From an uncultured Ignavibacteriota bacterium (GTDB lineage Bacteria > Bacteroidota > Ignavibacteria > UBA10030 > UBA8401): a stretch of DNA of 64,000 bases. The notes under the pieces are model-generated. The model saw nothing but the letters and a program-made list of their open reading frames with translations. It had not been told where the DNA came from and searched no databases. Position numbers and translations under genes: made by a program. Location of the stretch: contig CAIOTF010000041.1 of the NCBI GenBank assembly GCA_903861125.1, positions 22,813 to 86,812 of the forward strand, in the 5' to 3' direction. The first letter of the stretch is position 1. Each line of letters begins with the position of its first letter. Shown here one piece after another: positions 7,754-15,460 of the stretch.

Positions 7754-10700
7754 TTACTTTAATTCTTTTTCTGAAAAGCGTTTGCTGATCCATGATTTTG
7801 CTTTTTCGGTATATTCATCAACAAGTGAATATGCCGTTGGAACAACGACGAGGGTTAAAAATGTTGAGATCGTTAATCCGAAAATGATCGCAACGGCAAG
7901 CGGACGCCAGAAGCCAGCACTTTCGGAACCCGAAACAAAATGGAATTCCGTCCAGTTAAAATCGACTCCCGTACCCATAGGGATCAACGCCAACACTGCC
8001 GCAGCCGCTGTCAATAGAACCGGACGCAAACGGACCCTTCCGGCTTCCACTAGGGCGTCATCCAGAGACATACCCCCTTCGCTATGTTTATGCTTCACAA
8101 AATCGAGAAGAATAATACCGTTACGCACAACAATACCGGCAAGCGCAACAATGCCGACACCGGTCATCATCACACTGAGCGGAGTTTGTGTAATGATCAG
8201 GCCGAGAAGCACGCCGATAAGCGACAAAATAACTGAGAGCATAATCACGAACGGCACTTTCATTGAATTGAATTCCATAACCATGATTAAAAAGACCAGA
8301 AGCAATGTTATAATGAATGCTTTACTCAGGAAGTCAGATGCTTTTTGCTGCTCTTCCTGAGAGCCGGTCAGTTTCACAGCATATCCGTTGGGCAAAGAAA
8401 TATCGGCGATGCGTGCTTTCACATCGCTGAGCACTTCGGATTGTACGCGACCCGCAACATCTCCGCTGACAGTAATGACGCGCTTCTGGTCTTTCCGGCG
8501 AATGTCGGTGACCGATGTTGTACGCCGTATATCCGCAACCGAGGTGATCGGTATCGACAGCAATTGTCCGCGACGGTTCATAAAATTGATACGGAGATTT
8601 TCAATATCCGCAGGTGATGTTCGTTGATCTTCCTTCAAGCGGACGCGGATCTTGTATTCGTCTTCGCCGACCCGGTATTTCGATGCTTCCACACCGGCGA
8701 TTGCGGCTCGTACGGTTGAAGCAATCTGACCCGTGCTTGTATAAAACAGTCCTGCTTTTTCACGGTCAACAATAATCTCTACTTCAGGGCGTCCGGTATT
8801 GTAATCATCTTTTAAGTCAACGAGTCCCGGAATATCTTTGATCCTTTCGCGGATCTGTTTGCTGATTGTTGCAAGCTGAGCGTAATCTTCACCCGAAACT
8901 TCGATACTGACCGGCGAACCGACCGGAGGTCCCATTTGCTGTTTCGTCAGACGGATCTCCGCGCCGGAAATTCCAAGCGTTGCTTTGCGGATCTCTTCCA
9001 TGGTCTCAAACGTGCTTTGTGAACGAAAATTTTTCTCGTAGAAATTAATCGCCACTCTACCTTTGTTTGCCGTTCCCTGACCGCCGAAATCGAACATGTC
9101 ATCCGAAGTACCGACACTTGCGCCGATAAACTCAACGTCCTTGCGTCCGGGGATCGACTGCATACGTTCCTCGAGTATTTTTGATATTCCATTTGTTACC
9201 TCGAGCGATGCTCCGGCCGGACATTCAATACTGACGCTCACCTGCGAGGGTTCGGTATTCGGGAAGAACTCGACTCCTTTATTAAATAGGACGAACAGGA
9301 TAATCACAGAAAGTAGCAATGTGAACGAGCCCCAGATTGTCTTCCACTTGTGCTGCAATGTCCAGCGAAGGGTTACCACATAGTTCTTCTGCATCCACGG
9401 GAAGAACTGTTCATCCACTTTATGATAGAGGATGGTGAGAGGATTATATTTTTTGTACCAATGCGGATGTTCAAGATTGAAGCGGGCTTTTTTGATCTCT
9501 TTCTGGTAGTTAATCCACTGCGCCGCCTGAACGGGACTGATGACATATGCAACGAACAGTGATGCGGTCAGTGTTACAATCAGTGTGATCGGCAGAAATT
9601 TCATAAACTCGCCGACAATGCCGGGCCAGAAGAGCAGTGGAATAAAGGCCGAAAGTATTGTTACTGTTGAAGCCAGCACGGGAATGAAAACTTCACCGGC
9701 CGCTTTCTTGGCCGCTACATTCGGTTCTTCGTTGAATTCCTGCTGATGACGGTATGTATTTTCAATCACGACGATTGCATCGTCCACAAGAATTCCCAAA
9801 GCAAGAACAAGTGCAAACAGCACTACCATATTCAGTGTGATACCCATCGCACCCAGGACAATGTAGCCAACGAACATGGAGAGCGGTATGGCGGTGGATA
9901 TCAATAGCGAGTTCTTGAAACCGAAGAACATGAAGAGCGAAAGAACAACAAGGAACATGCCGGTGTAAATACTGTTCTCCAGCTCGTGCACCATTCTTTT
10001 AATGAAGCGGGATTGATCATTGGATATTTCCAGTTTGATTCCATCCGGAAGATTCTTTTGCTCTGCTTCAACGATCAGTTTCACGTCGTCGGCAATTCGG
10101 ATCAAGTTTTCACCCGATCGTTTCCGGACAGCAAGTGAAACAACCTCACCGCCGTTCAGCCGCGCATATGTCTGACGGTCTTCGAATGAATAATCGACCG
10201 TGGCAACATCGCGCAAATAGATCGGTTTGCCGTTCTGAATTTTTAAGACGATGTTTTCCAGCGGTTTTACCTGCTTAAATTCACCGGGAACGCGAACGGT
10301 AAGATTTTTTTCTTTTGTTTCAATCGTTCCGCCAGGGATCGAAAGATTCTCGGCACGGATCGCTCCCGATACATCGTCGAAGCTGACCTGATAAGCATTC
10401 ATTCGGTAGACATCAACATTCACCTGAATTTCGGGCTGCAGTCCGCCGGTGATATCCGCACGGAGCACACCCTGCACTGCTTCGATTTTATCCTGAAGAT
10501 CTTCGGCAATTTTTTTCAGCCGCGCCACGCCGACATCGCCGACGGCGTTTACATACATAATGGGGAATTCGCTGAAGTTGATCTCCGAGACGATCGGATC
10601 GAGAATGTCGGCCGGCAGCTGTCCGCGGGTTGAATTGACCTTATCACGCACCCTGCGCAACGCTTCATCGACATCGACCCCTGTATTGAACTCAACGCGG

Positions 10701-10972
10701 ATGGTTGAAAGACCTTCCTTGGAAACGGAAGAAATCTGTTTGACATCCTTCAATCCTTTCAATGCGCGCTCAAGCGGCTGAGAGATCAATCCTTCGATAT
10801 CAACGGGAGAGACACCGATGTAGGGTGTCGACACGATGACGAGTGGTATGGTAATATCCGGTGTCGCTTCGCGCGGCAATCCGGTATAGGATGTATAACC
10901 AAAGACAACGATCATCACCATCAGCAGATAGACCGCTACTTTGTTATCGACTGCAATGTTCCAGATTTTCAT
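7754..10972 (-). CDS. RND-family efflux permease, inner-membrane pump
   Basis: This 1072-residue protein is a proton-driven resistance-nodulation-division pump of the hydrophobe/amphiphile (AcrB-like) type. It opens with one membrane helix and a long periplasmic domain, repeats that layout in the second half (second loop from about residue 560), and has 12 predicted helices. The helix-4 signature GILVDDAIVVIEN carries the two aspartates of the proton relay. The N-terminal LPREATPDITIPLV and the QPLERALKG segment are typical. GGGAG lies before the ATG. It is the last gene of the operon tetR-tolC-adaptor-RND, 14 bases behind the adaptor. Some metal exporters look similar, but no metal-site signature was recognised. 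Substrate cannot be read from the sequence. Confidence 0.93.
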   Translation of the reverse strand: MKIWNIAVDNKVAVYLLMVMIVVFGYTSYTGLPREATPDITIPLVIVSTPYIGVSPVDIEGLISQPLERALKGLKDVKQISSVSKEGLSTIRVEFNTGVDVDEALRRVRDKVNSTRGQLPADILDPIVSEINFSEFPIMYVNAVGDVGVARLKKIAEDLQDKIEAVQGVLRADITGGLQPEIQVNVDVYRMNAYQVSFDDVSGAIRAENLSIPGGTIETKEKNLTVRVPGEFKQVKPLENIVLKIQNGKPIYLRDVATVDYSFEDRQTYARLNGGEVVSLAVRKRSGENLIRIADDVKLIVEAEQKNLPDGIKLEISNDQSRFIKRMVHELENSIYTGMFLVVLSLFMFFGFKNSLLISTAIPLSMFVGYIVLGAMGITLNMVVLFALVLALGILVDDAIVVIENTYRHQQEFNEEPNVAAKKAAGEVFIPVLASTVTILSAFIPLLFWPGIVGEFMKFLPITLIVTLTASLFVAYVISPVQAAQWINYQKEIKKARFNLEHPHWYKKYNPLTILYHKVDEQFFPWMQKNYVVTLRWTLQHKWKTIWGSFTLLLSVIILFVLFNKGVEFFPNTEPSQVSVSIECPAGASLEVTNGISKILEERMQSIPGRKDVEFIGASVGTSDDMFDFGGQGTANKGRVAINFYEKNFRSQSTFETMEEIRKATLGISGAEIRLTKQQMGPPVGSPVSIEVSGEDYAQLATISKQIRERIKDIPGLVDLKDDYNTGRPEVEIIVDREKAGLFYTSTGQIASTVRAAIAGVEASKYRVGEDEYKIRVRLKEDQRTSPADIENLRINFMNRRGQLLSIPITSVADIRRTTSVTDIRRKDQKRVITVSGDVAGRVQSEVLSDVKARIADISLPNGYAVKLTGSQEEQQKASDFLSKAFIITLLLVFLIMVMEFNSMKVPFVIMLSVILSLIGVLLGLIITQTPLSVMMTGVGIVALAGIVVRNGIILLDFVKHKHSEGGMSLDDALVEAGRVRLRPVLLTAAAAVLALIPMGTGVDFNWTEFHFVSGSESAGFWRPLAVAIIFGLTISTFLTLVVVPTAYSLVDEYTEKAKSWISKRFSEKELK

Positions 10973-10986
10973 AGTGGCTGCTCCCT

Positions 10987-12033
10987 TTATTGCGTGATGA
11001 CAACAGGTGATCCGTTGATCAGTTTTTGATAACCGGAAACGATCAAGAGGTCGCCTATCTTTAATCCGTTCACCACTTCGACAAGATTTCCCTGACGTCC
11101 GCCGATTGTGACCCGGCGTTCTTCCGCTGTACCTTTATTCACGACGTAAACGATATACCGGTCACGGTCGACCAATTGCACAAGACTTTCGCTGACAAGA
11201 ATTGCATCGTTCTTTTTTTGCCGGACGAGGGTCACCTTTGCGACCATCTCCGGTTTAAGTTTGCCATTCGGATTCGGCAGGAGGATCTCCACAAGCATCG
11301 TTCGGTTTGCAGCCGATACTGTTGAGCCTACATAGGTCACTTTTCCGTTCAGAAGTTCACCCGGAACAGCGTCGAATGTTACAGAGACCGACGTTCCAAT
11401 ATTGATCATGCCGGAATACAATTCGGGAATTTCCGCCTGTATCTTTATTGTTGATGTGTTCACAACCCGAGCAATCGGAATTCCGGGAGCGGCCATTTCT
11501 CCGGTGTTCGGTATGGTATTGTCCACTACACCGTTGATCGGACTTCGCAGTTGTGTTCGTTCCCACCGGGCTTGCATCAGATCAGCATTTGCTTTGGCGG
11601 CATCGCGTCCGTACACAAGGTTCTTATATTGCAATTCGCTGATTCCCTGCTGTTCAAAAACGGACTGTTGCTTTTCCACATTCAGCTGTGCCATCTTGTA
11701 TTGTGCATTGGCTGCTTCGTAACTTGCTTTAATCACTTCATCTTTCAGCGTTACGATGAGATCGCCCTGTTTTACCCGGTCTCCTTTTTTCTTTTTCCAT
11801 TCCTTAACGATGCCACCTTCTTCAGGACTCATCATGACATCTTCAAAAGCTTTCACCGTGCCGGCAACCTGAATACCGTCGATCATGGCGGAGGGGATTA
11901 TTTTCTGCACTGATATATTGACCGGCTGAACTTTTTGTGTTGTGCCTGCCGTTTCTACTTTCTTGCAGGATGGAATCGCTGCTATGACTGCGGCGATTAT
12001 TATTGCGGCGAGGAAATGTTTTGTTGTTTTCAT
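10987..12033 (-). CDS. RND efflux periplasmic adaptor (membrane fusion protein)
   Basis: The 348-residue protein starts with a signal ending AAIPSC, so it is probably a lipoprotein of the inner membrane facing the periplasm. The order is typical of a membrane fusion protein: a first half-lipoyl segment (VKEWKKKKGDRVKQGDLIVTL), a short helical hairpin (residues ~100-155), the second half-lipoyl segment (LRSPINGVVDNTIPNTGEMA), then beta-barrel and membrane-proximal domains. It would link the RND pump to the TolC-like channel. It lies 14 bases upstream of the pump and 40 bases downstream of the channel gene, inside one operon. Confidence 0.92.
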   Translation of the reverse strand: MKTTKHFLAAIIIAAVIAAIPSCKKVETAGTTQKVQPVNISVQKIIPSAMIDGIQVAGTVKAFEDVMMSPEEGGIVKEWKKKKGDRVKQGDLIVTLKDEVIKASYEAANAQYKMAQLNVEKQQSVFEQQGISELQYKNLVYGRDAAKANADLMQARWERTQLRSPINGVVDNTIPNTGEMAAPGIPIARVVNTSTIKIQAEIPELYSGMINIGTSVSVTFDAVPGELLNGKVTYVGSTVSAANRTMLVEILLPNPNGKLKPEMVAKVTLVRQKKNDAILVSESLVQLVDRDRYIVYVVNKGTAEERRVTIGGRQGNLVEVVNGLKIGDLLIVSGYQKLINGSPVVITQ

Positions 12034-12073
12034 TGTGATTGTTCCTTTTGTCTATTCAAATTCAAACGTTAAT

Positions 12074-13489
12074 TTATTCTTCCGTTTCCCGCGCAACATC
12101 AGGCAGACGTCCCAGCATGGCATCGAGATCGGTAGCGGCGACGAGATAGTCAAAGATGGCCTGCATGCGGTTCACTTTTGCCTGCGACAGTGCAAGCTGA
12201 GCATCGTTCACTTCCAGCTGCGTTGCAGCGCTGGAAAGGAAGCGGGCGGTGACGATCTTGTAGCCCCGTTCGGCTGTTTCAACGGTCTTCTGTTGTCCGT
12301 CTATCCGTTTGCGGGTTTGGCGAAGATTGCCGATCACCGAACGGATTCCCATCTGCAGATTCTTTTCAAGGCTCCCTTTTTGTTCCACTGTCTTTTGCTC
12401 TTCAAGCTGGGCCTGCTCTATGCGGGAGTTGGTCTGCAGACCCTGGAACAGGTTCAGTGAAAATGTAAGGCCGACCTGTGCTGTTTTGTAAAAATCGTTT
12501 CCGGAAAATCTATAATTGTCCTTGATTGCTGTGTACGAATATGATCCGTATGCAATGACGGAAGGGAGAAAATTAGCTCGTTCCGCATTCACGGAAGCTC
12601 CGTTCAATTCAATTTGATGTTGTATCACATTCAGGTTCAGGTTCGTTTTCAACACGGCCTGATCTGCATTCTGCAGGATCTGTTCATCCACATCTTGAAA
12701 AACGAGGCTTTCCGACGGGATAACCTTTACCGAATCGCCGATGCCAATGGTGTTGCGGAGATTATCAACGGCAAGGTTGAAATTTGTCTCGCTCTGAATG
12801 ACGGCTGGCCGCAGATTGTCCATTCCCACCGTTGCACGCAGTTCGTCGTATTCGGAGACGATACCCTGAGATCTCAGCAATTGAACATTTTTGAAATTCT
12901 CTTCAGCGTTTTTCAGATTTGACTGCATCATCGTCAGTGCTTCATGCGCAAGCAAAGCTGCATAATATGCTTTCCGCACTTTGGCGACTGTTTCAACCTT
13001 CTTCAGCATGAAGATGTCGCGTGCCAGTTTGGAGTAGATATTTGCCGCGCCGACGCCGATAAAGACCGATCCGTTGAAGAGGATTTGACGGACATTCACG
13101 GCGGCGTTTGCTGAGTTGGTCGGCGACATTGAGAAGGGAAGTTCGATCAGCTGGCCTGTTGGTTTCGGAAGATGCGCTGTTGAATCCATCAGTTTCACCA
13201 GCGGATAGTAGATTGCATCCGGAAAGAAACTCTTCGGTTTTTCCACAATGTGGTTGAAATTGCCGCTGAGATCGACCGTTGGCATCGTAAATCCCCATGC
13301 TTCCATCACTCGCGCATCGGAGCGTTTCACTTCCAGCCGAGCCGACTGGAGTTCGGGATTATTTTGTACAGCCATGCGGACGGCTGTATCAATTGTAAGC
13401 GAAAGCGGCGTTGTGTCGGCACTCTGCGACCGTGCCGAATAAAAAACGGCGGCGGTCAGCACAACAGCAGCAATGATATTATTTTTCAT
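12074..13489 (-). CDS. TolC-family outer-membrane efflux channel
   Basis: The 471-residue protein has a signal peptide (AAVVLTAAVFYSARSQ) and two OEP repeats, each with a long helical hairpin and short beta segments. Features include SLTIDTAVRMAVQNNPELQSA near the N terminus, which opens TolC-like proteins, and the repeated coiled helices ending in QLEVNDAQLALSQAKVNRM. A trimer would form the exit duct across the outer membrane for the adaptor/RND pair encoded downstream. GAGGAA precedes the ATG. The gene starts 13 bases after the tetR stop, so the regulator and the channel are almost certainly cotranscribed. Confidence 0.92.
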   Translation of the reverse strand: MKNNIIAAVVLTAAVFYSARSQSADTTPLSLTIDTAVRMAVQNNPELQSARLEVKRSDARVMEAWGFTMPTVDLSGNFNHIVEKPKSFFPDAIYYPLVKLMDSTAHLPKPTGQLIELPFSMSPTNSANAAVNVRQILFNGSVFIGVGAANIYSKLARDIFMLKKVETVAKVRKAYYAALLAHEALTMMQSNLKNAEENFKNVQLLRSQGIVSEYDELRATVGMDNLRPAVIQSETNFNLAVDNLRNTIGIGDSVKVIPSESLVFQDVDEQILQNADQAVLKTNLNLNVIQHQIELNGASVNAERANFLPSVIAYGSYSYTAIKDNYRFSGNDFYKTAQVGLTFSLNLFQGLQTNSRIEQAQLEEQKTVEQKGSLEKNLQMGIRSVIGNLRQTRKRIDGQQKTVETAERGYKIVTARFLSSAATQLEVNDAQLALSQAKVNRMQAIFDYLVAATDLDAMLGRLPDVARETEE

Positions 13490-13502
13490 CTGTTCCTCGT
13501 TG

Positions 13503-14174
13503 TTAGTTCAGTGAAGCGTAAAGTTCTTTTTTCCCCGGCTCAGTCATAATTGATTCAAGAAAGAGGGTATTGGATACCCGCAATGTATCGTTCAGGTTGA
13601 TGTTCATTTTTTGTATGAACATATCGTGCTGGGTATCAATTCTCATCAGCAATGTTGTAGCGTTCGACCACATGATCAGTGATATCTCGATCGGATTCAG
13701 ATCCGTGCGAAACTGTTTCTCTATCATTCCCTGTTTAATAATCTCTACAACCATGTTCCAGAGCGATTGGTTGAGATCGTCGCACGACTGCATCATTTCT
13801 TCCGACACCTGTTTATGGAATTGCGGAGTGTTGAAGAAGTGCAGCATGCGGAAATAATTTCTATGCTGTTCGAAAAAGGCCGTATATGATTTCGTGAGTT
13901 CCACCATTGTCTTTACCACAGAGAACTTCTGTGCTATGACCTCCTCGAACATGCTGTGCATGATCATCAGTCCGCGCATCATAACGGCAAGATAGAGATC
14001 CTCTTTGCTGTGATAATAGAGATAGAGTGTTCCTTTGGCGAGCTCGGCAGTTTCGGCGATCTCATCCATCGTTGAAAGGAGAAGTCCTTTTTCGAAAAAG
14101 ACTTTCTGAGCCGCGTCTATGATCGACTCTTTGCGGCTTTCTTTCTCACGTTCTTTTCTTTCAGTGATACCCAT
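13503..14174 (-). CDS. TetR/AcrR-family transcriptional regulator of the efflux operon
   Basis: This 223-residue protein has an N-terminal TetR helix-turn-helix at about residues 15-62, with IIDAAQKVFFEKGLLLSTMDEIAETAELAKGTLYLYYHSKEDL-type spacing (key residues A..FFEKG, T.DEIA, AKGTLYLYY, KEDL). The C-terminal ligand domain is all helical and family-poor. It is the first gene of the minus-strand efflux operon, so it is probably a local repressor that senses a pump substrate and also controls itself. A palindrome 115-131 bases upstream (14289-14305) is a candidate operator. Confidence 0.9.
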   Translation of the reverse strand: MGITERKEREKESRKESIIDAAQKVFFEKGLLLSTMDEIAETAELAKGTLYLYYHSKEDLYLAVMMRGLMIMHSMFEEVIAQKFSVVKTMVELTKSYTAFFEQHRNYFRMLHFFNTPQFHKQVSEEMMQSCDDLNQSLWNMVVEIIKQGMIEKQFRTDLNPIEISLIMWSNATTLLMRIDTQHDMFIQKMNINLNDTLRVSNTLFLESIMTEPGKKELYASLN

Positions 14175-14288
14175 TAAAGTTTCTTTATCGTGCTAAAGCA
14201 AAGAGACAGAAAAAAATCTTTGGTTATTCCGGCCGTTTCTCTCAGGTCAATTTTTTTTGGGACTGTAATTGGGTTATGCTCTCAAGAA

Positions 14289-14305
14289 AATGACTGCCGG
14301 TCATT
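14289..14305. promoter_or_regulatory. Candidate TetR operator palindrome
   Basis: AATGAC-TGCCG-GTCATT is a perfect inverted repeat with 6-bp arms and a 5-bp centre, upstream of the tetR-led efflux operon. TetR-family repressors often bind TGAC...GTCA palindromes next to their own gene. It could also act on the gene to the right, but that gene is transcribed towards this site. No binding evidence is available. Confidence 0.45.
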
Positions 14306-14378
14306 AATTACACGCAAGTCTTGCAAATAAATCCTAAAAAAGCAAGCAAATATTCATTGATTTTATTGCGTATTTCAG

Positions 14379-14403
14379 ACAAAATTCTCTTGCGAGATTT
14401 TGT
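14379..14403 (-). terminator. Possible terminator downstream of the flippase-like gene
   Basis: ACAAAATTCTC (14379-14389) pairs with GAGATTTTGT (14394-14403) with one bulged base and loop TTGC. On the minus strand it follows the end of the flippase-like gene by 37 bases. The stem is A/T-rich and lacks a separate T-run, so this is a weak call. The rest of 14175-14439 shows only the palindrome at 14289. Confidence 0.35.
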
Positions 14404-14439
14404 AGGACTTTTAGAAGCGGAATTGATCAGGGGGAGGAA

Positions 14440-15450
14440 TTATTCTTCCGTTTTTGCTTTCATCACGTCTGAAAAGTGAATGTTCTCTTTAATCAAATAT
14501 GCGGTTCCGATCAGCAGCGTGCAGAGGTAGCCGATGGCATGAGTATAGACTACATACGCAACGGCCGATGCTTCTGTAACTTGATACACACGCATAAGAG
14601 TAAAAGTGATGAACGAATGGTAGCTTCCAATTCCGTTCGGTGTCGGCATAGCCGATGCCAGGCCGGATGCCAATTGGAGTGTTGCAGCAGAAATCAGCGT
14701 TAGATTTTCCATGCCGAACATTCGCATCGGAAGGAATAACAACACGATATAGCTAAACCAGATTGAACACGTCAGCAGCATAATGATGCCGTAATTTTTT
14801 CGTGTTCCGCCGGCTTGAAAACCCTTCAGGAATGAATCCATAAGGCTGTCAATTTTTTTTCTGGAAGAAGCAGGGAAGAGCACAGCAATTTTTTTTATCG
14901 ATGAAAATATGATGTGCGATTTAAGGAACAGCAGTACAAAGAATACCAGCATGAGAAGACCTATCGCTCCGAGTAACAATGCTCCGCCGGGGAACAACGG
15001 AAACCAGATCACAATCGACTTGGCATTGATGATGACTACGATGCAAAGAACAGCGGCAAAACTGCTGATGTCGAGTAACCGTTCTAAAATAACGGTGCTC
15101 AACACCGAACTTGGGGCAATATGTTCTCTCTTTCCCAGAACGTACGATCGTGCTATCTCGCCGGCCCGGGGAATGATCCCATTGATCATGAGGCCGATCA
15201 TCAGCGATGAGAATGCTCCATGAAGCGGGATATTCTCCTTTACCGGAGAAAGCAGATAGCGCCAGCGGACGGCGCGCAGAATATGGCTGAATAATTGAAG
15301 AGTGAATAATCCGAAGAACCAGAGAAGCGGCAGACGGAACAAGGCATGCAGTAGTTCATCGGGGTCTGCATCGTGAAATGCGATCCACAAAAAGAACATG
15401 GTTAACGCCATGCTCAATAGGATGCGAAGATAAAAAAAGGCTCTTTTCAT
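14440..15450 (-). CDS. Lysylphosphatidylglycerol synthase TM-region / flippase-like membrane protein
   Basis: This integral membrane protein (about 336 residues) has eight or so hydrophobic segments and belongs to the LPG_synthase_TM (UPF0104) family. Recognisable parts are LRAVRWRYLLSP near residue 60, GLMINGIIPRAGEIARSY near residue 85, and a late AMPTPNGIGSYHSF motif. It has no aminoacyl transferase domain, so it is not an MprF; stand-alone members are thought to move or help make envelope lipids or glycolipids. An ATG at 15450 is used here. A TTG at 15474 would overlap the upstream gene by 14 bases, and neither has a clear ribosome site. It follows the LtaS-like gene in the same direction, suggesting a shared envelope role. 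Confidence 0.82.
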   Translation of the reverse strand: MKRAFFYLRILLSMALTMFFLWIAFHDADPDELLHALFRLPLLWFFGLFTLQLFSHILRAVRWRYLLSPVKENIPLHGAFSSLMIGLMINGIIPRAGEIARSYVLGKREHIAPSSVLSTVILERLLDISSFAAVLCIVVIINAKSIVIWFPLFPGGALLLGAIGLLMLVFFVLLFLKSHIIFSSIKKIAVLFPASSRKKIDSLMDSFLKGFQAGGTRKNYGIIMLLTCSIWFSYIVLLFLPMRMFGMENLTLISAATLQLASGLASAMPTPNGIGSYHSFITFTLMRVYQVTEASAVAYVVYTHAIGYLCTLLIGTAYLIKENIHFSDVMKAKTEE

Positions 15451-15460
15451 GCCGGCGGAA

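Noticed and set aside
7782..8360. 192-codon open frame antisense to the RND pump
   Set aside because: It mirrors the conserved last third of the pump; composition (Thr/Ile/Pro-rich) is typical of a shadow frame.
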